From Rhizophagus irregularis (taxonomy: Eukaryota; Glomeromycota; Glomeromycetes; Glomerales; Glomeraceae), in contig NC_089445.1 in the NCBI RefSeq assembly GCF_026210795.1, positions 3,968,001 to 4,032,000 of the forward strand: DNA of 64,000 nt, read 5' to 3'. A program made the position numbers and the translations under genes. Positions 15,680 to 28,618 of the stretch are shown piece after piece. A model generated the notes under the pieces. It was given only the letters and a program-made list of their open reading frames with translations. It ran no database searches and had not been told where the DNA came from. Positions within the stretch are counted from its first letter, which is position 1; the number at the start of each line of letters is the position of its first letter.

Positions 15680-16981
15680 CTATTTTTCTTCCTTTGTTTT
15701 TACTACCTTGAATGAAACTAGATTTTGATCAGCTTGTAAATATTCATCTTGTATTAAACTTTTTAATATTTTCTTAAATAAAAATCTGATTTCTTCTTTA
15801 TATTGTTTATGGTAATTATTTCTTTGTATTGTCTTATCTTGTTTCTTGAAATCAATTATTCTTCCTTGTGATTGCAATACTTTAATTGCAATATCTTGTA
15901 ACCCAGTAACTTCGACAATGCTACTAAATCTAAATTCATTTAAATTATTGTCAATATATTCTTTAATGCGACTTTTTAGCATTTCTTCGTCAATAATTTG
16001 TAATGAATTACATCGTATCGCATCGGATTGATTAGATTGTGTTAGATAAGAAACGGTGGAACTATCACCACCACCGCTTGTTGGCTTTCTTGATAAAGCC
16101 ATCTTCTTATTTGGATAATATGAACCCGCAGAAGATTTATCACGTAAAAGTTTTTTTTCGTCAAAATGATTTGATGTAAATTTGAATTCTTTACAGTATA
16201 CATCTTTTTTTAGACAGATTATCTCTGTCCACCTAAGTAATTCTTCATTTGGATCTTCTATTTTATCTATTATAAATTGAGAAAGGGAATAAAAAATTAC
16301 TGTAATATGTAAAGTTGAAATCATTTGCACATCATAAAATATGCTCACTCATGTGACGAATTTTAATTTCTTTTCGATTTTTATATTCATTTAACATTCC
16401 GCCGACTCTTACTAATTCTGATATGTTAAATTTGTTCAATTGAGAAAGCGCCAATTTACTTGAACTATTTATCAAATCATCTGGTATAAATTCTACACAC
16501 GAAATGGTGGATGATCCATCATCAACTATATTATTGTATAAGTTATTACGTGAGAATTATATTAACGAATATGAAAAGGCAAAATATTCAACAAAATAGA
16601 GCAAAAATACTTACTATAATATTTGATCACTTTTCTAAATATATCAATAGCTCTAACTATTCCGATGATATCAACACATTGTACTGGTCTATTCGATTGA
16701 CCATAAAAAAATACTGAAACTTCTTTTTCCACTCCTATGTCCATAAAACAAAATGTATACATATTATTCATTAGAAAAAACCACAAAGAAGACAAAAACT
16801 TTTATAACATACCACTTTTTTTATATTGAACGTGTTTTAATTTATGTATATCTTTAATAAATAATTTTACTTCCGTATGATATAAGGGATCATATTCCCA
16901 TGGCTGCTTATTGGAAATAAAATTATTCCTAGGAGAAGTTGAAAAAAATTCTGCTTGGCAATTTATTTGTCGTTCTGCCAT
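15680..16981 (-). CDS. STN1: STN1-like telomere-capping OB-fold protein, 4 exons, about 350 aa
   Basis: Likely STN1 subunit of the CST complex, which binds telomeric single-stranded DNA and promotes C-strand fill-in with polymerase alpha-primase. Exons on the minus strand: 16981-16813, 16734-16615, 16525-16349, 16266-15680, in one frame. The N-terminal half matches the STN1 OB-fold region: PWEYDPLYHTEVKLFIKDIH; FFYGQSNRPVQCVDIIGIV (human has a similar NGHPIKQVDVLGTV); DDGSSTISCVEF in the strand after the VDD turn; then a GMLNEYKNRKEIKI strand and an EDPNEE...WTEI segment. The C-terminal half (about 190-350), with EEMLKSRIKEYIDNN and a Lys-rich end, would be the winged-helix part, but similarity there is weak. 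It runs convergent with the F-box gene and upstream of it on the minus strand lies the Bfr2-like gene. Other OB-fold proteins are possible, but the order of motifs favours STN1. Confidence 0.82.
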
Positions 16982-17215
16982 AATGCCATTTATACTGTAT
17001 ATTTTGCCAAAAAAAAACAGAGAACTTTAGGACTTGGGTGTTTATTGTTTTTAGTAATTGTTGATAATCGCTTTGATATCCGGCCAATCCGACCAATCAA
17101 AAATTTGCAATATTCACGCGATTATATGACGCAACTTTTAAATAAATTACTGTACACCTAAACATCTGTTACAATAATAAATACTTCGACTTTATTAAGG
17201 AATTAAGTAACTATA

Positions 17216-19654
17216 CTACCCAAAAATTCTTAACCTATTTAAATCAGGTTCAATTGTACATTCTTTTTGTTCTTTTGTCTTTGAAATAGTTTCATTTTCA
17301 TTTTCATTTTCACTTGATTCTAAATTATTATCATATTTTTTACCTAATAAAGAGGAGTATAATTCATCAATCATATCTTCATGCCAGTTACCATCTGGAA
17401 TTGGTACCATGAAATTTTGTAATTTTTCGTGAACGTGATATCTAGACAACAATTTTTTCCAAAAAAAAAGATTGTTAAGATTGTTTAATGAAAAGAAAAT
17501 ATCCGTCTATAAGGAAATAAACGAATCTTTTTAAAAAAAAATCACCTTAATCTTCTCCCCTTACTTGCTTTGGTATCAACCTGTTTTTTCTTTTGTTTTG
17601 TTTGTCTAATTGCTGCCCATTGCATTCCAAGTGAAATTGGATCATCTGTAATTCAATATTAATCTTTTATTATTATAGCTCATAATAAATAAAAAGTACC
17701 TATATTAAAGATGGAAAATATTCAAAAGCACCTGTATCAATCATGCGACTTTCTATAAGTTCTCTCAAAAGTTGTTGATAAAAATCAGTATCATCAAATA
17801 TTTCAACATCGTAATTTGAAAGGTGTTTATCATGTTTTTTTACATCTTTATCAGGATCCTCTATGTCGTGTTCTTTCTATAAAAGAAAGAAAATGAGATA
17901 AAAATAATTAAACAAAGAAACTACATCGGTATTTTAATAGAAGTGCGAACAAACCTTTCCCAATATTTTATCAGAATTCCTTTTTAATTGAGTCCTTTTA
18001 GTCAATCTTTCTTTATCATGTAAAATTTGTTCAATTTGCGTATTTACACCTTGATTAATAGCTTTGAATCTTTTATTAAGCGATATCCCCGAAGCAATTT
18101 GTACTTTATTGCTCCATTTATCAATAGTTTGTGTACGATAAGGTAAAAAATGATCATATAATTCTTTCATGTCTTTCCACAAGTATTCAGTATAATTATG
18201 ATCATCAAGATGATGTTTACGACTATTCATAACGTTTTCTGAAATTTCTTTAATGTTGTTATTCTCATGACACAAATCCTAATTGTAAATATGAGATTAA
18301 TTTTGGATGATGCGAATAAATCAAAAAGTGTAAACATACTACATACTTTTCTTAAATCTATAAGAGAATCTACAAGTTCCCTTAATTCTGTTCGTGTTTC
18401 TTGAATAGCTAACTCCGATTCTGGTGTAAGAAATTCCGAATAAACATCACTCTACAAAAGCAACTATCTGCTTTTAATAATTATGCCTACACACATAAAT
18501 TCATGTATGAAATCATAAAGAAATGTTACTTGAGGGAAAGAATTAGCAATAGACACAGCCTTTTGAAGACGAATTCGAGTGTCTAGAAATGTATCCCAAA
18601 GTCCCTGGTGGAAATTAGACAATGAAGGTATAAATATCAATTTAGGGATAATGATTTTATTGGTACTTACAAGTTGTGTCTTAACATGCTGTCCTTTAGT
18701 TACATCTTCTTGGGCATTTTGTTTCATTTTATGTAATAAATTTCTATAATAAATAAGATTAACACACACCGTGTATAGTAGAAAGAGCAATTAAAGAAAT
18801 TTATTGTCATAAAGGGGATCATCATAGTCATGAAGTATGTAAAAAATTACCGTTCTTCCTCTTCAATTTTCCTTAATTCTTCTTGAACAGATAAACTGTT
18901 TTCGTCACCATCTTTATTTTCAAAGTTGGATTCTTGATCTTCACTTTCCTCGCTTCCCTCATCAGAAGGAGATATTTTATCATTGTTTCCTATATTTTCA
19001 TTCTCATGTAACTCAATTCCATTATTATGTTTATCACCAATTTTATTGTCTATTTTATCGCTCTCATCTTCAACCTCAGAACTTTGCTCAGCATCCTCAT
19101 CATCCTCATCATTGGAATAATTTTCAAATATATCCTTCCTACTACTACGTTTTCCAACATACTTTGGATCATCTAAAATGAATAAGTTACGACGAAGAGA
19201 ACTCTTTCTAAAAAGAATAATCCAATTTCATAAATTCTATATGAGAACATAAATAAAATTGATCGATTAATGAAAACCATGAATGGATCAAACCATACCC
19301 AACTGCAACATAATGTTCTCTTCCTACATCCCTTTCTACTTCCTCATTTTCTTCATCGCTCTGATCAAACCCATATGTATGATAGGTTTCCCCAAATTCT
19401 TCCGGATCAATATCTTTAACATTATTAATTTAATAAAACAAAGATATTTATTTAATTTTATGGTTTTATTTAATAATTTGATCATAAATCTGTACAATAA
19501 AATATTGACCTATTGGTGTAGGGTTTGATAATTCGGCTAGTTGTGCCGTAAGAGACTTTTTCTTTCCTAAAACTATCGAAATAATAAAAATTTTTATTAA
19601 ACATCCATATAAACTTTTTATATTTTTTTAAAAAAAAATTTACAATTTACCCAT
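17216..19654 (-). CDS. BFR2: Bfr2/AATF (Traube domain) ribosome-biogenesis protein, 11 exons, about 526 aa
   Basis: Nucleolar protein of the AATF/Che-1/Bfr2 family, needed for early small-subunit pre-rRNA processing. Exons on the minus strand: 19654-19651 (four coding bases, ATGG), 19566-19510, 19413-19299, 19207-18851, 18743-18671, 18604-18530, 18451-18347, 18278-17955, 17876-17732, 17645-17546, 17441-17216. It starts [20 protein letters not shown], as in AATF. A long Asp/Glu-rich acidic stretch follows, then [20 protein letters not shown], matching the AATF 'LWDxxLxxRIxLQK' block. Next come [35 protein letters not shown], the [17 protein letters not shown] segment, and the C-terminal TRAUB block [20 protein letters not shown] with ELYSSLLG near the end. 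Each is a clear family hallmark in the right order. It lies in tandem with STN1 (234 bp apart) and transketolase (333 bp). Confidence 0.92.
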
Positions 19655-19987
19655 TTGAATAAAAACTATACGAAGTGTGATGACAAGTTTAATATTTAGA
19701 TAATCAAAAAAAAAAACTATAATCGGTTAGACTCGTGTAATCTTTGATGAATTTTTTCTGATATTTTAATTTAATTAATTTCTAAATGTGAAAATATATA
19801 TTTACTTTATACGAATATTACTCTTAAAATCATGATATATATAATAATGATTTTTTTTTTGTTGCTAAAAAGCATCATGCGGAACAAATTTATAAATTTA
19901 TTAAATAAAGCTTACAGTTTTTACATAAATTACAACAAAAATTGGTTTCTTAACTTAAACAGTAATATTTATATGTATACGTGTTTT
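19655..19987. other. Intergenic spacer between transketolase and BFR2
   Basis: A 333-bp AT-rich spacer holding the 3' flank of transketolase and the promoter of the minus-strand BFR2 gene. No motif beyond A/T runs could be recognised. Confidence 0.5.
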
Positions 19988-22774
19988 TTAAAAAGGTTTG
20001 TGAATAACCGATGGAACAGGAGTCGTTTGATAAAATTCTATAGTTTTCTTTGCTTTTTCAGAAATATTTTCAGCCGTAAAACCATATTTCTTGTAAAGTT
20101 GTTGATAAGGTCCAGAAGAACCAAAAATTGTCATGCCAATATTTGCGTGAGCAAATTTTGACCAACCAAAAGTTGCTAGCGCTTCAACACTTAAAATTGG
20201 AATACCATCGGGAAAAACTGACGACTTATAATCAATGCTTTGTTCTTCAAAAAGTTCAAAGCACGGTAAAGATACTACACGTGTTTTAACTCCCTCAGAT
20301 TCTAATTTTTTGGATGCTTCAACTACGATTGATATTTCGGATCCAGTACCGGTTAAAGTGATTTTTGCATCCGTACATTCTTTCAATACATAACCTCCTT
20401 TAAGGGTATTCTCAACAGATGATCCTTCTAAATGGGGTAAATTTTGTCGAGAAAGACAAAATACTGATGGTCTATTGAGATTGCTAATTGCTGCAAGGTA
20501 AGCCCCAGACACTTCATTGCCATCTGCTGGACGGAAAACCAAAATATTTGGTAATGCACGTAGACCAGCGACTGTTTCAATGGGTTGATGAGTAGGTCCG
20601 TCCTCACCTGTATATTTAAAAAAGTAATTTCATTTTTTAATAAGTAACAAAAAATTAATTGCTAATAAAGTAATTATTTTCGTACCCAAACCGATTGAAT
20701 CATGAGTCATTATATAAAGTACACGAAAAGAAGAAAGAGCCGCTAATCGAACAGATCCCAATCCATAGCTAATAAAGTTCAAGAAAGTACCACCGAAAGG
20801 GATTAAACCTCCATAAGCAGTAAGACCATTCATTACACCAAACATGCCATGTTCACGAACACCATATCTAATGTAGCGTCCTGAATAATTACCCAAACCC
20901 GTTGATTGGGGCTGAAAATCAACCGCCGTTTTCCAACGTGTTAAATTAGAGCCTGTTAAATCCGCTGAACCACCAATAAGCTCTGGTATAGCATCAGCGA
21001 TCTTATTTAACACATTTTCAGATAATTTTCTTGTAGCAACTGCGGGATCAGATGGCGTATAACGTGGCAGATGTTTTTCCCAACCCTCTGGCAATTTATT
21101 ACTGAATCTACGTTTGATTTCATTACCCTGTTAATTAGATAATAACGCTTTAATATAAAAAGTTGACCTTAAAATCTTGATACTTTAAATCTATAAACAC
21201 ATTACCTTCTCTGGGAATTTAGCAGTGTAGTTCTCCAATAGTTTATTCCATTGAGCTTCGGCGGCTTTGCCTTTTTCACGGTATTGACCATAAAGTTCAT
21301 AAACCTCATTAGGTACGTGGAAGAATTTTTCCGGATCAAATCCGAATTTCTTTTTGACTTCGACAATATCATCGGGTGCTAACGGAGCTCCGTGAACTTT
21401 TTCAGTACCTTCATTTTTTGAACCAATGCCAATGATAGTTCTAATCTTAATTAATGAAGGCTTATTTGTCACTTTCTTGGCATTTTCAATAGCCTTAGTA
21501 ATGCCTTCAAGATCATTATCGCCATCCGCGATCACTTGAGTGTGCCATCCATAAGCTTCGAAACGTTTACAAACGTCTTCAGTAAAACTAACTTCTGTGT
21601 CACCTATAATGTAAAATTGGATTGTATACAATTAAGTGGATTGATTAATTGTAATCTTCTTCTCTATTTGAGGAGAATCCAAAAATTTCAATTTGAAATA
21701 TACGAAATTTAACATACCATCGATAGACACGTGATTATCATCATAGAGAGCGATTAGATTGCCGAGTTGCAAATGTCTATAAGATTGATCCGCACTCATT
21801 AGATTAAATCGTTTAAGTCGACTTTAAATTCTATCAAACGCTTACCCTGCAAGGGAAGCCGCTTCAGAAGCAACACCTTCTTGAAGACAGCCATCGCCAA
21901 CAATCACGTAAACGTGATTCGTGAATAAATCAAACCCTGGTTGGTTAAAAACAGCAGCGAAATGAGCTTGGGCAATGGCCAAACCTACGGAATTACTAAA
22001 ACCTAATAAAGATATACCACAATTCGATTATTGGTCGAAAAAAAAGAATCAAAGACGTTTAACAAATTATGACGCGTAGTGATCATTTACCCTGCCCAAG
22101 TGGACCGGTAGTTACTTCAATGCCTTCAGTTAAGTGACATTCTGGATGACCAGGAGTCCTAAGAAGAATGCGATATTTAATGTAAAGTTTTTATACATGA
22201 GTCATGCTCGCATTTAGGTCTTACTTGCTATCGGTTTGACGGAACAGTTTTAAATCATCTATTGTTAGATTACATCCCAGTAAATGAAGCAAGATATACT
22301 GCAACGCGCATCCATGACCATTGGATAAGACAAAACGATCACGGTTGGGCTAAATAAAAGAAATGTAAAGCAAAAATCGAAAATGAATTTTAATTATCAC
22401 ATGTATATCACGGTTAAGTAGATCACAAAAAAAAAAAATTGGTCGGATAATCGCAAAATTTTGATGATCATCGCATCTCTGCGAGAGCAATTGCAAACTA
22501 ACATACCCATTTCGGATTTTCTGGGTTGGCTGTGATAAAATTGGAGAAAAGAACATGGGCCATAGGAGCGCATCCCATGGGAGCACCTAAAGAGGATAAT
22601 TTATTTTCAAATTATTATTCAAATAAATACCAGCAATGTACAGCCACTCATTCCTCCAGAGATAAGTCAATAAAATTCGACCATACCAGGGTGTCCAGAA
22701 TTAGCTTTTCTTACAACATCCGCGGCAAGCGTACGAATAGTATTAATAGCAATATGATCAATTTGTTGATACAT
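19988..22774 (-). CDS. TKL1: Transketolase, 9 exons, about 678 aa
   Basis: Thiamine-diphosphate enzyme of the non-oxidative pentose phosphate pathway; moves two-carbon units from xylulose 5-phosphate to ribose 5-phosphate or erythrose 4-phosphate in the cytosol. Minus-strand exons: 22774-22687, 22586-22507, 22349-22225, 22158-22091, 22002-21846, 21776-21718, 21603-21206, 21127-20686, 20607-19988. Seen motifs: [19 protein letters not shown] near the start, [25 protein letters not shown], the cofactor-binding [14 protein letters not shown] (Gly156-Asp157) with [11 protein letters not shown], and [11 protein letters not shown] with the catalytic Glu417 (position 418 in yeast). Then [19 protein letters not shown] and PADGNEV. 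The C-terminal domain ends in VPSVIHKPF. Length and all key residues match active fungal transketolases. The start ATG at 22774 gives the usual short N-terminus ([20 protein letters not shown]). Confidence 0.97.
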
Positions 22775-23430
22775 TTTTTTAAGAAATTAGTTCGTGAAGG
22801 TTCGTTAATTTATTTCCGACTTTTTATAGTCTAAAAAAAAAAGAAAAAAAAAATTTATCAAAAAGCCATGGCGTATATATGTTTTTATTTGGTTATATGG
22901 TTTTGATAACTGCTGAATAATAACTGATAACATATTACTAACAAATAAGAATTAGTCGAAGCAGCACACTTATACTAACCTTATACTAATTTTCATTTCA
23001 AATATTTTAAATTATTAATAATTTATTAATGATATTGATTTGTACGCATGAAACCTGTTTGAAACAGGTTACATAATTATTCCACGATCACTTGATGAGG
23101 GTACTAAGAGACTAAATTACTAATTGACAATTCCATGGTATTGCATGTTTATTAATACCTTAAATAGATTCCAGATCAACATGTACTATCGGATGATTAA
23201 TAATTTTGGACCAAATGAGAAATACAAAGGAAAAGTAGATAATAAAAACGAAAAAGAAAACGCTATGTAATACAAGGTAACGGAAAATAATCAGAACAAA
23301 GACTAAAATCGATAGGAGTATATAATAATGTAACCCTTTATAATGTGCTCTATGTTTAATGATATATATAATATTATATATTATATTCCCTAATAACCAG
23401 TTAACTACAAAAAAAAATTTTTTAATTATT
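22775..23430. other. Intergenic region between LIS1 and transketolase
   Basis: A 656-bp gap with the promoter of transketolase and the 3' flank of LIS1. No gene or mobile element was recognised. A short inverted pair (CCTGTTTGAAACAGG) occurs at about 23053-23067. Confidence 0.5.
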
Positions 23431-25577
23431 TCATCTATAAGGAGCCCAAATTTTTACTGTTTGATCCACAGACCCTGTTGCAACAACGGGGCTACCTGTA
23501 TTAAAAGCGATGCACGTTACAAAATGCGCATGCGCTTCTAGAGTTTTTGTGCATCGTCCAGTTTTCATATCCCATATTTTGATGGTTTTGTCATCGGATC
23601 CACTAAGAAGATACTTGCCAGTAGGATGGAATACTAAACCACGTACCCAATTATCATGACCCACCTATATTTATCATAATAGGTAAGTTATAAACTTAAT
23701 ATAAAAATTGCTTCAATTCAATTTTCAAATAGAAAATAACATACCAGTGTCCTTACACATTGACCTGTTGAGTCCCAAATTTTAATTGTCTTATCTCTTG
23801 AACCAGTCACAATATATTGTGCAGGAATTGGCTGATCTCTAGATGTTGCTTTTGGCTATTGTGTATATTAGAAAATAATAAGTTAAATAAAATGAGTGAA
23901 TAAATTAATAGAATTGTTAAAAACTATAAACATACATCTTTATCTACGCCTATCAACTCTCGTATGAAAGGGTAAGCAATAACAGGAACAAAAATTGCGC
24001 ATTCTACAACATGATCATGACCTCTAAAGTCCATCTTACATTCTCCAGATGATACCTCCCAAAGTCGAGAAGTCTTTTAATAAATAATGGAACATGTCAG
24101 ATATTATAAAACAAAATATTTAATAATAATAATAGTAATAAATATAACCTGATCATTCGAACTAGTTACAATCCACTTGCCATCCTCACTTGGGGATACC
24201 ATCCGTACCCAATCTGAATGACCAGTGTATGTTTTTACACAATATCTGTATATATATATAAAAAGATGTCAATAAACTTTAATCATCGATTAAAATAAAT
24301 TCGGATAAATAAAAAAACGAACCCAGATGCCATTTCCCAAAATTTAATCGTTTTGTCGCGGGAAGCAGAAATGATAATATCACCAGATGGTAAGAACGCA
24401 ACGGATGAAACACTATGATCATGACCATAAAGTGTTTTTACGCATTTGTAATCATTCTGCAAGTCCCACACCTTTATAGTCAAATCTGCAGAACAAGAAA
24501 CTATAATAAAAAAGCAACTTCGTATGTTAACTCGCAAAATATATATAGCAAAAGATCATTAATACAGTATTTAAAAATAGTTACCTAAAAAATTACCCTT
24601 TGGATCAAAAGCTATATCCTGAACTGATTTAGTGTGTCCCTTAAGAGTTCTTTCAAAATCACCAGTCTCATAATCCCAAATTTTTATGGAAGTATCTTCT
24701 GATGCGGAAGCAATTACAGAAAAAACCGGATGAAACGTAACACGTGTGACGGGATTTCTATGACCAGATAACGAGTATTTTTCTGGTGCACGTGGCACCC
24801 AGTCAACAGCACTATTTGTTTTTCGAATTGGCGCATTATTCAACTCTTCTTGCATTTGTGTGATTTTATTTTCCAGGTCCATAATCTAATTAAATGATTG
24901 AAAATATTAATTTAAATAAAATGAAATCTTGAATAAAAACAAACATTTTATGAGTGAACTTAATGAATATCTTGCGATTTTTTTCATATTTCGAAATTTT
25001 ATAATTTTATACGACCAAAAAAAAAAATCTTGAATTATATCAAGACTTCAATAACCAGCTAATATTTAAAAATCCTTATCAACACTTGAAATACCTTTTT
25101 TTGTAACCGGATGACCGAAGTCCATTTCTTTTCCAATAATCCGGCATATTTTTGTTTAGGATCAGGATTAAAATCATCTTGTTTTGATTCCGCTTTAAGA
25201 GAATCAAACGCAGTAGTATAACCGTTAGAATGTAGATAATCGAGGATGGCTTTGTGTCTGTTTATTATAACAAATAAATATCACAAAAACTTTTTAAGTT
25301 AATACGTTTCTAATTAAATATCTTGTCCAAGATTTAAGCCTTCGAAACATCAAAAAATAAACACCAAATGTGGCATATATATTTATAGACAAATGTAATT
25401 TAAGGCGTGTTGACTGATATATCAAAGCGCTTGTTTCCATGTATTGAAATCTACTCTGGATTTCTGTTTTCCCTTGCAATCGTAAACCAGATGTAAGGAA
25501 ACTTTTAAATCTGCAGCTATATTAAAGTATACTCACAGCTCGTCCTTTTGGCGATCTGACAACAATATCGTAGCCAT
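23431..25577 (-). CDS. PAC1: LIS1/PAC1/NudF dynein regulator, LisH plus seven WD40 repeats, 8 exons, about 420 aa
   Basis: Binds the cytoplasmic dynein motor domain and supports nuclear migration and long-range transport in hyphae. Minus-strand exons: 25577-25537, 25257-25095, 24885-24585, 24500-24323, 24245-24149, 24073-23936, 23855-23745, 23664-23431, one frame throughout. The LisH motif is at about 7-40 ([20 protein letters not shown]), followed by [19 protein letters not shown] and a short coiled coil ([15 protein letters not shown]). Seven WD repeats follow, among them [79 protein letters not shown] and the final HFVTCIAF...[11 protein letters not shown]. The loop between repeats 5 and 6 is the usual variable insertion. 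The match to human LIS1 (410 aa) is close across the whole length, so the call is firm. The other dynein/microtubule-linked gene in the window is the distant kinesin-13. Confidence 0.96.
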
Positions 25578-27338
25578 GACACGTGTGTAAAAACGAGATG
25601 GCAAGGTTAATTATTTCTTCTTTGTCAATATCCGATATATGAGCCTGTATTTGATTGGAATAGTTTTGGCTGAGGATTTATACAAGTATCCTCGGTGAGA
25701 TAGTATAAATAATAAAAGTGGACCCTGTTTTACGGTGATGATCTAGATACTCCCTAAAGCTATAATTAAATTGATTGGCCAAAATGGTAGAAAAAACAGG
25801 TTAGAAGTTCCCTGAACAACGGTTTCGTGTTAATTGTTACACCATAACTCAGCTAAGTCGACACGAAGAATGTCTTCACATGCCCCTTATTTTTGAAGAC
25901 GTTATAAGATTAGGAATTGGCAGATTATTGGCAGATTAGGATTAAATGGGGAAATTGAATGCTTTTGTTTCACCAACATTAGTAAACTTCTCAACAGGAT
26001 AATATTATAATTCTGGGAAAAAATTATAAAATCATGAAAGTCATGTGAAATTAATAAGTGATACAGATCAGGGACACTCATTGTACGATGAGTCATAAGT
26101 GACACACACAAACACCACATTTTCCACTCTAACCAGAACTAGAAAGTTCAACAAGAAAAAAAAATGGCTACGTAAATCAAATTATATACAATGGTAATCA
26201 ATTAAAATCAGAAAACAAAGACAATGCAATGTCTGACATATGCTAAATCTGATAATAGTTCTATTGTTTATAGCATAATGTTGAATTACGTAAAGAGAAG
26301 CACGAAAGAAATTTAATAAGAATGGGATAGATATTCATTGTGGAGTACAGTTTATAATGTGAAAGCGTGGCAGAATAGTATTCGCAGGCGTAAGATATCA
26401 AAGCTAAAGTGTGATATATATACATAAATATTTTTTTTTTTTGAGGAGAAAAAATAAATGGCATTTAATCAAGCAAATAAAAGCACGGATTTCACTGCAT
26501 CATGCTATCATTGTCCTTTCTGGGAAGAATTTCCAAATCCCCAACCAAAAGTTAATTTGATTCCACGTCGCCTTCACCTGAATATGTTAATCTTTAGATA
26601 TTGTACTATTTCCCCAATATTTTTTTTTTGTTTGTTTTCAATCTAGATTCGATAAGCGCAAAATCTACTAAAGTTTGCTAGGTATCACAAATAACCGCAG
26701 TATCACATACGCATATACGATAATATGGAACATCGGAAAAATGTTAATTCAGCAGGTTTTTTTTCCTTTATTATTTTGCAGTGAAGACGCATATCTAATT
26801 GACATAAAATTATACTCAATCAACTTCCAATGTATTATTCGATAAAGTGAATAAAGATTCGGCCAGATAGGTTTCTTTGTGCATGACACCTAATTATGCA
26901 TAAGTGGGAAATATGTATATTAAGTATTTAATAAATTAAATTATTCACTCCTTTTTTTGAATAAGTTCATGCGACACAGGACTTCTTTGTATATAAAACA
27001 TTTTGGGCTAGGTTATTTTGCATTTTTAGATCGAAAAAGATTTTTTGAGATGTTCAATGCAATGAAAAATAGCATGTGTCTAATTGCTTGCATATACAAA
27101 TGATCAGTATCACAATTTTCCTTCACGTGACTTGCGAATTTGTCACGTCCCTACATTTTTTATTTTAATCAGTAATTCTGGGGACTTAAATGTGCGACAT
27201 CCTATTTATCATATAATATTTGTCACATAGTTAATGTCTTAATGCCGTAGTGCCGGCTGGACGATAGCGATATGCGGTGATGATTGAATCAAACTTCCAT
27301 AACCAGACTTTTTAATAGCTTTCTTTCTTTTTATTATT
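25578..27338. other. Intergenic region upstream of LIS1
   Basis: About 1.76 kb with no supported gene. Composition is more mixed than in other gaps. Short open frames at 25902-26120, 26261-26464 and 26458-26646 show no family resemblance or splice partners. The LIS1 promoter should lie in the first few hundred bases. Confidence 0.5.
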
Positions 27339-27413
27339 AGTCAACTCTGGATACAACGAACCGGCCGAGGTTTGGTTCGGGCATAAACAGGTTCGTTATA
27401 TCCAGAATTGACT
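27339..27413. mobile_element. Short MITE-like hairpin, pogo/Tigger-type ends
   Basis: Two 24-bp arms, 27339-27362 (AGTCAACTCTGGATACAACG...) and 27390-27413, are inverted repeats with two mismatches around a 27-bp GC-richer centre. The right side continues G then TA, consistent with a CAGTCAAC terminus and a TA target site as in pogo-like Tc1/mariner elements. A related but longer element lies at 63541-63709. Confidence 0.6.
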
Positions 27414-27504
27414 GTATTATTTTTATTTGTATACTGTAAAGTAATTTTTTATAAAATATCTATTATATTTTTAGAGTATTGCTGATTTTCCTTGTCGGAC
27501 ATTA

Positions 27505-27615
27505 TCCCGAAGGCCGAAATCCCGAATGGACGTTTTCCCGAAAACTTGGCCAGCATTACGATAACTCCGCCCAAGTTTTCGGGAAAACGTCCATTCGGGA
27601 TTTCGGCCTTCGGGA
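27505..27615. repeat. Perfect GC-rich palindrome, two 45-bp arms, 21-bp loop
   Basis: Bases 27505-27549 are the exact reverse complement of 27571-27615. The arms carry repeated CCGAA words (CCCGAAGGCCGAAATCCCGA...) and are far richer in G+C than their surroundings. Perfect arms suggest recent origin or maintenance. It could be a young foldback element or a hairpin-RNA source. No target duplication was seen. Confidence 0.9.
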
Positions 27616-28618
27616 ATTCGTACTGTAACCCTGATTTTACTGCAAATTATTTTTACGGCTACATTTAAAATAATATATTAAATAACAAATATGCTAATAA
27701 GTTTAGTTAAACAATTTAATAATATACTAAATTATTAAGGCAGTTCATTATCTATTGATTGTAAAAAATTAAAAAAATAGCTTATTATCTGTTATATTCA
27801 TTTTAATAAAATATATCAAGTAGTGATAATTTTATATCTATAAGAATTTATTTATATTTTATACTTTAGAACTTTTTTCAATTTTAATTTATAATAATTA
27901 TTAAAATCAGCAAATTTTTTACAAGTTTATTAATATTTTTTTTTTTAATATATATATATATTCCTTTTTTTTATACTAGTATATTTATTTTTATTTATAA
28001 TAATATATAATTGTCTTTGTAATAATATATAATTGTCTTTGTAATAATATATAATTGTCTTTGTAATAATATAATTGCAATTTTATTATTTTATTTTATA
28101 TTAATATAGTTTTCATATTATTAAAATAAAAAAATTTTATTAATTACAACTCTATTTTATACTAATATAGTTTTTATAATATAAAAAGCAAAATCAATTA
28201 TTAAAATATAAAAATTTTACTTAAAAAACTTTTAAAAATTCATTTAAATATTTTAAATAGATAAAAATTTTTTTAAAAAATATAATTTTAAAAGTGCTAT
28301 AATATAATAATATAATTATATTATAGTGTAATATATAATTTGAACTATATTATGATACTATATTATAATTTAATTAATACTATTTAAATCCATATTTATA
28401 AGTATTTAAGCAATAAAATAACAATTTACAGTTTTTTACTGTTTTATATTATTTTTAGTGATTTATAGTAGTTATAACAAGTGTATTATAATAAAATATC
28501 AGATTCATTTTTATATATCTCTATATTTTTAATTTCTAATCTTTTAGCAAGATCTAAAAGATCATCATAAATTGAATTAATGATGCTAAATGTAGCAAAT
28601 TGAAAGATTCTGCCGCTA
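27616..28618. other. AT-rich non-coding stretch with 22-bp tandem repeat
   Basis: No gene seen. Bases 27999-28064 are three exact copies of a 22-bp unit (AATAATATATAATTGTCTTT plus GT), followed by a partial copy. The rest is A/T repeats, with short inverted runs such as the self-complementary TATAATATA-type sequence near 28300-28380. Confidence 0.75.

Noticed and set aside
19832-20161. Plus-strand frame over the transketolase end
   Set aside because: Antisense shadow of a highly conserved enzyme.
22526-22834. Plus-strand frame over the transketolase start
   Set aside because: Antisense shadow of conserved exons and introns.
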